Shown: in pieces, positions 38,847 to 50,527 of the stretch | Layout: each line of letters starts with the position of its first letter | How positions within the stretch are numbered: position 1 is the first letter of the stretch | Assembly: GCF_000165425.1 (NCBI RefSeq) | Contig: NW_001799311.1 | Span: 419,624 to 483,623, forward strand | Source: Paramecium tetraurelia | Lineage: Eukaryota; Ciliophora; Oligohymenophorea; Peniculida; Parameciidae | DNA: 64,000 bases | Direction of reading: 5' to 3' | Translations under genes and position numbers: made by a program | The notes under the pieces: model-generated | The model's input: only the letters and a program-made list of their open reading frames with translations | Told to the model about the DNA's origin: nothing | The model's database searches: none

Positions 38847-39750
38847 ATGAATGATGAAAGGATTTAGTTTTTAGAATGGAAGAATGAAAAAGCGATTTTG
38901 CAATAGAAAATTTAAATTTAAGAGATGTTTATATAGGAAGCTAAGGAAAGAGAGGAGAACTTAAGAAAAATGAATGAAATCTTCATTAATACATTGAATC
39001 AACAATAAAATGAAAATGTTGTTCAGAAGTTCTAAAAAACTTATGAATAGGTTGAGATAGAAAAAAAGTAGGACATTATAAATGCTTAATAAATTTAAAT
39101 TAAGTTATTCGAGGGTAAATTGGCTGAAAAAGAGCATCAAATTAATTAAATTTAAAAAAGCTATGAAAAAGAAATTGAGAAACTACAAAAAAGAATTGTA
39201 GAATTAGAGTATTTATCTTGCAATAAAGAAAACATTAATTATTAAAACATAATTGAATATTAAGTAAATCAATAATATGATGATGAAAAAGCACTTCAAT
39301 AGCGAAAAAGAAATTAGAGCCCATCTCACCCAACAACCAGGATTAGGGTGAGTCAACAATAACAATAACTACAATAAATTTCGAACAATAAATTTGATGA
39401 ATCTACCTGCACAAATCAAGATTCAACTGATATTTCAGGATTCTTAAATAGAATTAATCCTAACCTATAAAGACAAATGAAAGATATCTAAAATAAACTT
39501 TATAACACAAAAAAGAAGTTAACCACAACTACAGAACAAGAGACTTCATTTATACGTTAGTCAATTCAAAAAATAAAAAATGTATTTTATACAAATTAAT
39601 GTTTAGCGATCTAGGAATCATTCTATTTCTATAAACGAGAATCCATATTGTGAATAGAGATCAACATGGGATGATTAAGTTGAATATAGAACCAATCAAA
39701 CAAATTAGACAAACTAATCTTTGATGTGTAATGGATTTAGATTTTCTTGA
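38847..39750 (+). CDS. Coiled-coil protein, 292 aa
   Basis: One 25-nt intron (39582-39606) gives 292 residues. Residues 1-150 are coiled coil (start MNDERIQFLEWKNEKAILQQ); the remainder is Gln/Asn/Ser/Thr-rich and ends CNGFRFS. The unspliced frame would stop slightly earlier at 39653, but splicing restores a basic Ser/Asn-rich tail of similar composition, so it is preferred. No domain is recognised. It is 116 bp upstream of another coiled-coil gene on the same strand. Confidence 0.65.
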
Positions 39751-39866
39751 ATAAAACTATATAATTAATATGATATCAATAAAAATTTGAAAAGTTCTTA
39801 GATTTAATAGGATCACTTCATTACTTTAGAATTTATTAAATTGTTATATAATTTATAATAATAATA

Positions 39867-41531
39867 ATGTATTAGACTGAAACAAAATCATCTCTATATG
39901 CATCGAAGTTAATTTAACAGACAAATTATTCAGCTCTTTCATCATTGCCGAAAACATACATAAGACAAGTGTAAGCAGAGGGTAAACAAATTTTACTAAT
40001 TGTTTAGGCGAAATATTTATGGCAGCTCCTTAAAAATGCGCAAACATCTGGAAAGAGTTTAGGAGAAATGATTTTACATAAGTTTAAATACCATATAAAA
40101 CAGCTCTTTAAGTTTTTGATGCTTGTAAAGAGGATTTTTAAATGATGTTAAAGATCTCTAATGGAAAGGATTTCTTTGATTTATTCGATTAAGACAATGA
40201 TGGGTAATGAAATTATATTTTAATTTAGATATTTAAATGAAGATGAATAAATTCTAGTGTTCAGCATTATAAAAGAAAAAATGCAATTAGTTGCAAATCT
40301 ATTGCTGCAAATATAATAATATGTTCCTTTCAAATAATTGATGAAAGCCATAAGAACATTAGAATAAAATATCTGTGAATACTAAGACATCTTAAGATAG
40401 AAGATCTACAAATAAGAAGTGGCGACTTATAAGGAAATTGGACTTGAAAAACTGGATGATTTTTATGAGAAGTACTATAATTATTTCCAATAATTTGAGA
40501 ACCAGAAAAAAATAAGAATGTATAGATTACCATGATGTTTATTTAGCTAAATGCAGATTTAGAAATAGCAGGAAGAAATGGGACAGTTGGAAGATAAATT
40601 ATCAAAAAACACTGAATTTTTAAAGGTAAAGCCTAAAAGAAAACTAAAAGATTTATAAACATAGGAAAAATTAGTATCCTTGGATGAAAGAGTAGAAGAA
40701 GCCATGGACTTTCGTCGAGAACTAAAAAACATGGAAAAAGCAGAATAAGAAAGAGTGGCTTCAGAGTAGGAAAATCGTATTGAAAGTCAAAAGGACGAAT
40801 TATAACGCAAGCATCAAAAATAAATGGAGCAATTAAAAGCTAAATTAATAGAGTAAGAACACAAATTAATCATTTAACTTAAAAAGGAATATAATGTCCT
40901 ATTAAAGTAAATTGGTTTACACAGCAATGAGATCGAGAGAATATAATCCTCAGCTACTCAGCATGCAATTCGAAAAGGAGAAAAAGAAGGAGAACTTAAA
41001 AGAATGAAGGAGAGAGCAAGAATATAAAATTACATTATAGGAGATACTAAAAGAACTATGACTCCTAAGATCTAATAATTAAACTCATCAACTTATGAAG
41101 ATACAGTCAGTTCATCTCCAAGATCTCCAGCTGTTCATAATAAATACGATAGAGCAGCACATGACATCAAAGTTTTAATCCATAAGTAAAATTACACTTC
41201 CTTTTACATTAAGAAAAAATATGGGGCCGTATTACATTTTAAATGATATCTTCTTAGGACCTACCAGTAAATTACAAACCTGAACCATATAAATTATAAG
41301 GAGACAATCATGATCGAATTGAAAAGATACTATCTGTAAAAAAGAAGAACCCCCATGATGTACTACCCTCCTTAACATAATAGTACGATGAAAATCTTAA
41401 AGAATTAGTAATCAGAAAATTAATATTTTTAGGATAAAGGGAGTACTTAAAAATCAGAGTAGGAGCTAATATAGGAAAGATTAAAAAAGAAATAGTTTAT
41501 ATTAGAAAAACTGGAAGAATCCACTCATTGA
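39867..41531 (+). CDS. EF-hand and coiled-coil protein, 510 aa
   Basis: Five introns (39982-40007, 40204-40228, 40520-40546, 41229-41257, 41408-41432; 25-29 nt, all TAG acceptors) give 510 residues. One canonical EF-hand loop lies near residue 100 (DLFDQDNDGYLNEDEQ), split by intron 2 within the DNDGY loop. A Lys/Glu/Gln-rich coiled coil follows, with a region around EMGQLEDKLSKN and ERARIQNYI. The fourth intron hides an apparent gene boundary: it contains both a TGA and an ATG overlapping by ATGA, and its removal joins FYIKKKYGA to DLPVNYKPEPYKL. It is a calcium-responsive structural protein of unknown location. Confidence 0.8.
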
Positions 41532-41997
41532 ATATATAATTCATTTAATTATCGAAAAGTATTCTCATTTTATTAAACATAATTTTGATCCCATCAGAAT
41601 CTTATTTCTCCTTTACAAACTAATTAATTTAACTAAGTTTGATTATGATTATATAGATTATCAGTAAAACCACACAAATGTTGCCCTTATTCCCCTTAAG
41701 ATTATGTATTTTTGTTTTAAAAAACATTAAAAAAGAATTTTTAACATTGATTTCAAATACTGGGTATTGGCCTATGCATAGATAAAATATTCTTTCGAAG
41801 CTAGAATTTAGGATATAATATAAGCAATTAAGTAATTAATTCACTTTTCTACTTTATTAAATTCTGCAAAAAATAAAGGTAAGTTTTTCATCATTATAGA
41901 TTGCTTCTTTCTTAATTCTATAGGGTAAGGAATAATTAGAAGATATGTTTATCAAATAGTAGTTTAATTTGTTATTATATTTAAAATTATTTCAATT
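41532..41997. other. Convergent intergenic tract, 466 bp
   Basis: AT-rich sequence between the 3' ends of the EF-hand coiled-coil gene and the TPR gene. A frame stays open across part of it because TAA/TAG are not stops, but its composition is non-coding. Nothing else was seen. Confidence 0.4.
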
Positions 41998-43738
41998 TCA
42001 TTCCAGTAGCTTTTATTTGATATTTTTCATATTTTCATATGCTTTTTGAAGATAAGGATCACTTTTATCAAGTTTCTTTTCGAATATTCTTATTGCTTCT
42101 TGAACTTTCTCTAATGCCTTCTAATATTATTTTAATTCAGATAGAACTGTTCCTATGTTGTTGATTGTCTAAGCCACAATTTAAGAATCTTATCCATAGA
42201 CTTGTTTCTAACCATCCAAAACTACCTCAAATATCTTCAAAGATTCTTCAAATCTGTTCTGTTAAAATAACGCTGAAGCCAATTAAATAGCTGTGTGTTA
42301 AGTTGATTTATGAAATATTTTCAACTCCTACGCTTTGTATTTATAGGCATCTCTAAAATACTGAATACACAATTCTGAATTATGCAATTCCCTATAACAT
42401 TCTGCAATACTATGCATAGTATTACTCTTTTGCAAAGCGGCATCTCCAGCATTAGGATCGCTAAACACTCCTGGTTCATTATACATTTACAACGCTTATT
42501 TGAAATAATCAATAGCCTCTTCAAAAGATTGTTTATTTTGTAAAGTCATTCCAATGTTATTTATAGTACTTGCTAAACTCTTTGAAGGTTGCACTTGTAA
42601 TTCAGCCTTCTTTATCCTCAAGGCTTTATTGAACATCTCCAAAGCCTTATCATATTGTTTATCGCTTCTATACGCTTCACCTAAATTGTTTAACCTATTC
42701 CCAACACTAATGTGGCCCTTTCCATAAATACTCTCATAGACTTCAATTGTTTTTTAAAAGTTTTAAATGGCTCTTTTTACTTCCCCTTTTTAATAGTATA
42801 TCATCCCTACATTGTTTAGTAGGTGTCCTAATAATTATTTCGATTGTTGTTCCAATTTTTCTTATTCATTTTGTTATTCCAAAATGCTTATCGCTGAATC
42901 CCAATATTAGGTAGCTTTATTATTTTGCTTTTTGTCATAATAAATTTATCCAACAGTATTATACATGTAAATTAACTCATTTTGGAATTATTGTTGCTAT
43001 GATTGACTTTAAATGTATTTGATAGACTTCTCCCACACATTTAGAGCATCGTCATATTATTTTAAGGAATGATAGGCATTTCCTAATTGAATCTAGATTT
43101 CATTAAAATTTTACGTTTAGCTATATAGTTGTGTCTTTTTCTTCATAATAATTATTTAATTCTTGGGCTTTCTAAAATAAAGCCAAAGCCTCTTTGTAAT
43201 TTTATTGATTTGCTTCTTATTAACCATTTCCCATGAGTTACTTAATTTTTTCTTTTAGAAATTAGGAAAATTAAGTTGTAAATTGCTTTCTTATTTTCTC
43301 CTCTACTTTGCACAGTAATTCAATGGCTTTATCTTAAGCCTCAGGTTATTTGGCATTGGCAAGTTCAATCTATTGCTAATTACAATTTTTTACATATATC
43401 TAAATCAAAATAGTTTGATTCTTCACCCCTTTCTAGTTATAGATTTTTAGTAATTCTTAAACTTCACTCAAACGAGTTTAGGGATCCTAACTTAATTGTT
43501 TAATTCTTTATTAAATCATTGTCACTATATCTACAGTTACTTATGGTATTAATTCTTGTCTTTAACATTTCTTAACTAACAGCGTAACAGTCTATTTAGC
43601 TTTCAATTAAGCCTTGATCCACTCAACGCATAATTGAATTTCATCATCAGTCGATGAATAAGTTAATTAAAAGACATCAATTTATGATGGCATTTAATTT
43701 TTTGTTATATATTTATAGAATTATTATAATTTATTCAT
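41998..43738 (-). CDS. Kinesin-light-chain-like TPR protein, 572 aa
   Basis: One 22-nt intron (43093-43114) gives 572 residues. The C-terminal two thirds carry tandem TPR units of about 42 residues, with motifs such as LLNNVGMIYYQKGEVKRAI, RLNNLGEAYRSDKQYDKAL and INNIGTVLSELKQYQKAL, the N-G/A-Y pattern of the kinesin light chain/NB-ARC-type TPR group. The N-terminal 170 residues are helical, without a motif. TPR arrays act as protein-docking surfaces, here probably for cytoskeletal cargo or signalling partners. At least eight units can be counted. Confidence 0.87.
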
Positions 43739-44064
43739 CTTTAAATTTTATAGAAGTGCTTATGTTGTACTTTCTTTGTATTCATCACAATTAATAATGA
43801 ACTTCCTCTAAATCTAATATTAGATGTTAGATAATTAAATTTTTCATTATTTTTACTATAAATATATTCATCGAAGACTTACGTTTCTACAAACTAATAA
43901 TTTAGAAATTTAATGCGTTTCATCGAAATGCCCTGAAGTTTAATAATACAGTTCATATTTTAACTTCATAATGGATGAATAAATTATGAAAATCAAATTC
44001 ATTTACTATTACTTTATCACTAATCACATATTTTCTTTTAAAATAGTTTTTATTATAATAAATA
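43739..44064. other. Divergent intergenic region, 326 bp
   Basis: This separates the starts of the TPR gene (leftward) and the secreted discoidin-like gene (rightward). The last 25 bp before the rightward ATG match the sequence upstream of the inverted paralogue at 51884, so part of a promoter is shared by both copies. Nothing else was recognised. Confidence 0.45.
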
Positions 44065-44628
44065 ATGAAAATTTTGCTTATCTTGATATTAATAGATATA
44101 TTTGAGCTGACATCCCTACCAGCTTGGGATGCTAATGCAAAATTTAGCTAAAACGACTTACACATTTTAGAGGAAAGATCAATAATAAGAGGGTACTACA
44201 AAGATGTAGCATCATAATCTAATGGAGCCATTATATCATCAGCTAGAGCAAATATTTTTGCCAGACCTAGTATTGATAATAGTCCTCTTAGAAATTCAAT
44301 TTATTTTACCGACGCTGTTGCACCTGGACATGTTTACTTTGCATTACATTAATCATTAATTGTAGAATTTTTACAAGCATATGAAATTAACAAAATTAGA
44401 TATTGGATGGTGGATGTTGACGCCAGAGTGACAACTATGCAAATTTATATCGTGGGTTCAGACAGGTAAACTGAAACTCTGATACTTGACGATTTTGTAT
44501 AACCAGGAGTACATACTCTAAAATTTCCTGATTAATTAGTATCAAAAATAAGATTCTACAATAAAGGTGGTAATACTATAAATAGTTTCATGGCATTAAT
44601 TAAAATCTAAGCCTATTATGCATTTTGA
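44065..44628 (+). CDS. Secreted discoidin (F5/8 type C)-like protein, copy 1, 187 aa
   Basis: An intronless frame of 187 codons. It has a signal peptide (MKILLILILIDIFELTSLPA), then a single domain with IVEFLQAYEINKIRYWMVD and VTTMQIYIVGSDRQTE. That resembles the F5/8-type-C/galactose-binding fold of BTBD9-like proteins (IRxWxxDxDxR, then a strand YxVxVSxDxxxW). Such folds bind carbohydrate or lipid; here the protein is secreted or enters vesicles. A closely similar gene lies in inverted orientation at 51318-51884 (roughly 60% identical residues by eye), with matching flanks. Confidence 0.8.
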
Positions 44629-44683
44629 TGATAAATATTTTCATTAAATAAATAAACTCAATATTTTTTTTTAATCTCTTTTC

Positions 44684-44980
44684 TCATTTTTAAATAAACT
44701 ATATTTTTTCAACAAAAATAAATAAGAATTATAAGTAAATTTTCTATTTATCATAATATTAATTGATTGAAATCTACATTTAAGATTTCTAAGTGTTAAA
44801 TGTAAAATCTTTAGATAATCCTAAATTTTGTAACTTATAGCATTTGCCTTCACCATGAAATGTGGAAGGACATACAAATTATTCCATAGGAAATAATTTT
44901 TGTTGATATTCGGGTGGGTTTTTGGGTTTTTTAATACGGAATTTCAAAACAGGCTCTATCAATTCAAATGAATTTATCAT
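44684..44980 (-). CDS. Small hypothetical gene, 98 aa, with in-frame TGA upstream
   Basis: A frame from ATG at 44980 (MINSFELIEPVLKFRIKKPK) runs 98 codons to TGA at 44684-44686 and includes FVCPSTFHGEGKCYKLQNLG, which looks like real coding sequence. The same frame continues upstream to an ATG at 45118 (MFDLNNENKGSYHILQSQI) but is interrupted by TGA at 45059-45061, with no splice signal to remove it. Either translation starts at 44980, or the gene is damaged, or the TGA is read through. Function unknown. Confidence 0.4.
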
Positions 44981-45167
44981 CTCTTTTTGATGATAAGGAA
45001 GACTTAAATCTAAGAATTACTTTTACTGCTTCTTGTTAATATTCTGATAATATAAAATTCATATCTGAGATTATAAAATATGATATGATCCTTTATTTTC
45101 ATTATTTAGATCAAACATTTTTATAGAATACATAAAAATTTGATTATGAATGTCTAATAATAATATA

Positions 45168-46293
45168 TCATGGTCCGATCATATTTAAGATTCTATCAAC
45201 TGCAGCTTCTACATTTCCCCCAGTGGCAATCAAAGCTTCTAAATTCACTTATTTGTTAGTAAATCCCAATTCTTGTAATTATTATAATTAAGCTGCATAT
45301 TTCTACTCTGCAGCTTCAGGTGTTAATTAGGCACCGCCAACTCCTCCGACGCCTCCTATTTAATTTAGTTAATAAAGGTACCTCCCATCATGTTCATTAG
45401 ACTTTGTAAATCTATACCTCCTAAGGGATTTTAAGCATTTTAACCAGTTGTTCCTTAGACAGGAGGTGGTACTTATGCATTATTAGGGTTTGGAGGAATA
45501 GGATTCTCTCCAACTCCGCCAAAGCCTCCCATACCGCCAAAACCTCCCATTCCACCAAAGCCTCCCATTCCGCCCATTCCTGATAGAGCCATTTAAATTG
45601 CTTGAGGATTCATCATCATCTACAAAAGCTAAGGATTATCAAATATTTATTAAAGTTGTGGGTTAGCCTACATCATTTAGGCAATCATTGGGTGTTGCAT
45701 CATTTGCTATCTAAATTGTGGATTTTACATCATCTAAAATTTTGAAAAGAATTTAAATACTTATGTCATTTATTACTAGTACATTGGATTGGATAAGACC
45801 TAGGCCATCATCTATGGATCCATTCCTAATCCACCCATTGCTCCGAGTCCACCCATTCCTCCGAGTCCGCCCATTCCACCAAGGCCTCCCATTCCGCCGA
45901 GGCCTCCCATGCCTCCCATTCCAGGAGCACCTCCTAGTCCTCCCAAACCTGGAAATCCACCTTATTATCCTCCTAAAGGTTATTAGGGTTATTGTTATTA
46001 TGGACCTGGGGGTTATTATTAAGGTGGTTATTAAGCTTATTCTATTTATTATTGGATTGTATACATTTTGTAACAACTAGATGCATTGTTGAATCAGTCT
46101 TTACATTCACATTTTAGAGAACATCATTGTCTTTAAGAATTTTACCTTAAAATATAATCTTCATTTAAGAGATTTCTGCGGTAAACTTTGGAGCAAGTTT
46201 TTCCTTTAATTCCTTCACTGTGGCATTTGGGTCGATTTCAATAACTTCTATCTGATCTGTTCCGTGTTTGATTTTGATTGAAATTGTTGTCAT
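45168..46293 (-). CDS. Ubiquilin (UBL-UBA shuttle protein), 349 aa
   Basis: Three introns (46042-46064, 45734-45760, 45356-45381; 23-27 nt) give 349 residues. Residues 1-75 are a ubiquitin-like domain (ISIKIKHGTDQIEVIEI, FQGKILKDNDVL, HLVVTK). The middle holds STI1-type segments (MAQVLSNPMYQQQM, MMQHPMIAQMMQANPQLQQI) between Gly/Met-rich stretches (GGMGGLGGMGG). The C-terminus is a UBA domain (QLQELGFTNKQVNLEALIAT). Ubiquilins carry ubiquitinated or hydrophobic clients to the proteasome. Length is shorter than human UBQLN (about 590), with one STI1 pair. It is divergent from a RING-H2 gene across 58 bp. Confidence 0.95.
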
Positions 46294-46351
46294 GAAATTT
46301 AATTTATGATTTAAATCTAGAACAATTCATACTCTTCTATAATTTATTTTT
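46294..46351. promoter_or_regulatory. 58-bp divergent promoter region
   Basis: This short spacer separates the ubiquilin start (leftward) from the RING-H2 protein start (rightward). Both genes belong to ubiquitin handling, so co-expression from a shared element is possible but not shown. No motif was recognised. Confidence 0.4.
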
Positions 46352-47232
46352 ATGAATAGGTAAAGACATTCACATTAAGATTGCTAAATTTGCCATAAGC
46401 AAATCAAATCAAATAGAATGGTATTCAAGAATTCTATGTAAGGCTTCACATAGAACATAATGTTTGATAAGTTAACGATAAAGAAGAACATAACAATAAT
46501 AACAATAATAATAATAATAAAGAGATTAGCAATAAAGATAGTCTTAATAAAGAATTAATAATTCTTTTAATTATAATATTTAATATAGCCAGGATAGTTC
46601 TGATAGCGAATTGGAAGGAATTCCACAATTTCCAAACTTTGATTGTAATACAATTTAAATAGTTTAATATAGAAATTTTTGGACCTAGTTCTTATTTTCA
46701 ACGATCTATGGAGAATATGAGACATTAAATGAATGAGGCTTTCAATATCAAGTAAACTTCTATGCGTTATCTAGTCTCAATTTTGGTTCTGATTTATTTC
46801 AATTAAATTTATAAACTAATGGGAATTAAAGATAGCATATATAAATAAGAACCTTAGGACCAGAAATCCAAGTATAATAATTTTTTAATATGCCTACCTT
46901 TCAATTCATTTATGATGATGATGATAATTCTGATTAAGAATATTAATCTTATCCAAGTTAAGAACAAGAAGTCCAGTAAATAAGACAAGCATAACCGATG
47001 AGTTTAAGTGAAATTAAAGGGATACCAACATAAAAGTATATTCCTAATAAGAAAAATAAAAATTGTGTTATTTGCATGATAGATTTTAAGAAATCTAATA
47101 ATGTTAAGTAAATAGTTCTATTAACAAATTTGTAGAATATTGCATTGTTTGCATCAGTTTCATGCAAAATGCATAAATTAATGGCTGAAATAGAAAGGGG
47201 AATGCCCTGTATGCAGACACTAATTAAAATGA
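46352..47232 (+). CDS. RING-H2 E3 ubiquitin-ligase-like protein with poly-Gln, 259 aa
   Basis: Four introns (46421-46442 with AAG acceptor, 46645-46672, 46752-46774, 47108-47135) give 259 residues. The C-terminal RING-H2 reads CVIC, CLHQFHAKCINQWL and CPVC, the C3H2C3 arrangement of soluble or membrane E3 ligases. The N-terminus (HQDCQICHKQI, then SHRTQC) may be a small zinc finger, as in RNF126/BCA2-type E3s. An 11-residue poly-Gln run is encoded mostly by TAA. An acidic stretch (YDDDDNSDQEYQ) lies before the RING. Intron 4 is required to build the RING. Confidence 0.88.
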
Positions 47233-47331
47233 ATCATCGCACTAAATATTATATTAAATCAATAAATGAAGTTTATTAATTTTTCATAAATGTAAACAAA
47301 GTTTTCGAACATATTATCTTTTGTTTCATTA

Positions 47332-49548
47332 TCATCCTGATGAAGATTGATTTTAGCAAAAGCAAACTCCGGGTTCAAACAATTCAATAAGTAGCTAAAA
47401 TAAATAAGAATTCTACTTTGTTGTATCACTTCCAAATAATGCTCCTACTGGACCTAATGAGTTTATTCTAGTTTCAATCACAAACAAGATAGCTAGAAAT
47501 GCATCTGAGTATGTTAAGGGAAGTGTACTCATTTATGTTATCATATATTGATATAACCCATCGTTGTCATCAATTTGACTATAAGCAAAATACCTCATCA
47601 TAGAGATAGCAGAACTAATCTTAAGTAAGCTATCTAGCGTGTGTTATGTGCAATAATAATTTTACCTTAATTTCAGATAGAACTTCTTTAGCAATTCTAG
47701 AGAACTACTATCTATAGTTAACAATTTATTAATCCAAGTCTCAAGATCTGAATTATAAATTTTGTCTGCTGTTCTCTTTTATAATAAATAACATGAAGAG
47801 GGAGCATGAATGGACCTATCTGCTGTTGGTTACTTTTTTATTGTTGTTTGAAATGGATTTGAAGTATCTGTTTGAGAACTCTTAAATAAATATTCACAAT
47901 AATCTGCAATCAAATTAAATCTAACTTGCTTATAATTTAAATTAGAATAAGCTAAATCTAATACAATATCAAATGAGTCAGTTGCATGTGGGAATTTCTC
48001 ATTTAAATAAGTGAAATCTGATTTTTTAACTTTTAAATCTTAAATATCAAATAAACACCATATTGAACAGTTGATTTCTATCTTTTTATCTTTCATAATA
48101 ATAATTGGACTTCCCTTGAGTATTTGCTTTATCTTTTCTTATACTCCTTTGGTTGGCATTCTTTTCAAAATTAAAATTCCGTTCTTAGCCACACTCATTA
48201 TTAAGTAATCAAAGGTTTCCTCATCACAATCAGGTAAAACCAAACAGTTTTCTAAGTTTTGAATCATGTTTTATATCAAATCAATTATTATTTCATAGTC
48301 TTCATATATTATTGCTATGTGTAGATGTCTCTGAATTTGTTCTTCTTCCAATCTCTAAATCAATAAATTTGACTTCTAACATAGATTTGGAGAGAGATAA
48401 TACTGTAAACTTGAACTATTCTCCAAAAATATACTACAAAGTAAGGACAATTTTAACATTATTAATGAATTGGATAGTGTATGCTATTTTAACTATTAGT
48501 AATCAAAAGATATTATGATATAATAGATTGTATTGAGTATTTCATAAATATAATTCTTATTATCTTTACCATAATTGTAATGTCTTTTACTTTTATCCAA
48601 GAATAGTTTAATATCTTCATTATAATTTTCATCAGTATCAATTTGTTAAGATTGTTTAAATTTATAGTTTAATTTCAATTTTTAGAAGTACTTCTTATTT
48701 TGTACTGCTGTGTATTAATCAATGGTCACTGCATAGCAATACTCATTAGCCAAAATAAATGTATTATTTTGTCTATACTGATCGGATAAGTTAAAGGTAT
48801 AGTATGCTAACGAATATATCTAATTTCCAACATTAAACTTATTCACATTATTGCCTTCAACGTAAATATCAAGCAATTAAAATGAATGTTTATATTTGTT
48901 GTTTAGATTTTATCTCAAATTATTATATTTTCTATTTAAAGGTTATAAATCCGAAACATATAATTATAGCTTTTGACATAGTTTGTATTTCTTCTCAATT
49001 TCATGTCTAACTCCATTGCATTCTTCACAAACATTTTCCTTATTTGTTTAATTTTACAACCTTTGGATTAAATGAGTACCTTTAATTGAAATTTTATCAC
49101 TGCATTTGCACTAAAATTCTTGTAAAAATAAGTAATTTTTTGGTTTATCAACTCCTACTATTATGCAATTCTTCAAGTGCACCAGTGATCCACAATGTTT
49201 CTACATCAATAATAACTTATATTAAGGATCATGTATTGCTGTCTCAAAAGTTGGAACTGAAATAAATTTGGTCTCACATATGAATTCATCATATCCAATA
49301 TCCATCTGTTTCACTATTGAATAAATTATTTAATGGATTGATATAAGGAAGTGAGGATAGAAATTTATGATCCATGATCCTAACAAAGGTCGAGTATCAA
49401 TGATTAATGATAAATCCATTGTGAGTGTAACTTAGTATATAGACTAATGTTTAGGACCTTTGAATTGCTCCAATACGGTGTGAACGTAATTGTTTATAAT
49501 AAATTGCCTTAGTTCTTCCTTAAACTCTTCATTTACATTTTTACTCAT
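47332..49548 (-). CDS. MCM-like protein (MCM8/9 or MCMDC2 group), 738 aa
   Basis: A single 738-codon frame without any intron runs from ATG at 49548 to TGA at 47332-47334. The middle third has GSLVHLKNCIIVGVDKP, then a Cys pair (CKC) and CEECNGVRHEIEKKY followed by LCQKLQLYVSD: the OB-fold/zinc region of MCM proteins, where the zinc ribbon leads into the Q-x-x-x-x-Q segment. No Walker A GxxGxGKS is visible. The C-terminus (TLDSLLKISSAISMMRYFAY, YSDAFLAILFVIETRI) resembles the MCM lid helices. It is probably a divergent MCM without helicase activity, such as the meiotic MCMDC2 type. The family call is moderate. Confidence 0.65.
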
Positions 49549-50527
49549 TTAAACTTAAAATTTAGTTATAGATAATTAATATTAAATTATTCTTTATAAA
49601 ATATATTTTGGAATTTGTGATTTTGGTCAACACTCATGTTATTGCTGAAATCTTCATGTAAAGTCATCATTTTAGTGAGCATTTAATGCCTTAATGATTA
49701 ATTGACTTTATCATATAGTTCAATTTAATCTTATGATTAATTGATCTTATATAGATTTAGTCTTAAAATTACTATAGGAAGATTTAAATTCTAAAATAAT
49801 TTTGTAAATCTAATCAAAGTGAATCTCTATATTGTTAGATTGGCAAAACCTCCACTTATACTCTCAAATTTACATTCATCATTTATATAATAACACATGA
49901 TTTTATTAGAAATATTATGAATATAAATATTTAATCATATTTGTTTCTTCCCTATTGTAATTACTATATATATTCCAATTATAAACCTATCAGATGACAT
50001 TCTCGTTTAATTCTAATACTATAGTGTGATTACCAATAATCATTTTTTCTTTTGAAATTATAATTAGAAGCTATTAATTTTAAATTTGAAAAATGCTTAT
50101 CTAACGATTAAATAAGTTCTTAGAATTGATCTCATATTTTGGTGAAGTTGGTTGTATAAGAAATTTTTTTTATCATATATTTTGAAATTATTAATTTTCA
50201 TTAAATTTTCTTTTAATTTAGCTGATTTATATATTCATATTTGGCTTAATTATTTGTTAATAGTTTACATATCATCAAAATGAAATTAAATAGATTTTGA
50301 TATTTTTCGAAAAATTTTATTGGTAAGGAATAGGTTTATTCCTAATTACTTGAATTCTATCATTTTGAATAACTTATTAATCTACTCGAATTGTATTATG
50401 TAGGCATGTTAATTTCCTAAATAGAATTTATAATATATTTTTATCATTTATTTGAGTAATTTATTTTAAAAATTATTATTATTATTATTCCTGTTAAGGA
50501 ACTAGACACGTAAATTATAATCAAAAA
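49549..50527. other. Tract with probable decayed coiled-coil gene fragment
   Basis: Between about 49560 and 49890 the minus strand carries coding-like pieces in two frames (for example IELYDKVNQSLRHQMLTKMM and IHFDQIYKIILEFKSSY). Each is broken by TGA or a frame change that no intron repairs, so this looks like a pseudogene fragment. The remainder up to 50527 is AT-rich with nothing recognised. Confidence 0.4.

Noticed and set aside
41229-41257. Two genes overlapping by ATGA at 41243-41246
   Set aside because: A 29-nt GTA...TAG intron covers both the TGA and the ATG; removing it fuses the frames into one protein of 510 residues.
45753-46080. Arg/Pro-rich frames on both strands over the ubiquilin Gly/Met repeat
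   Set aside because: They are shadow frames of the GGMGGL repeat; the ubiquilin frame joins UBL, STI1 and UBA domains.
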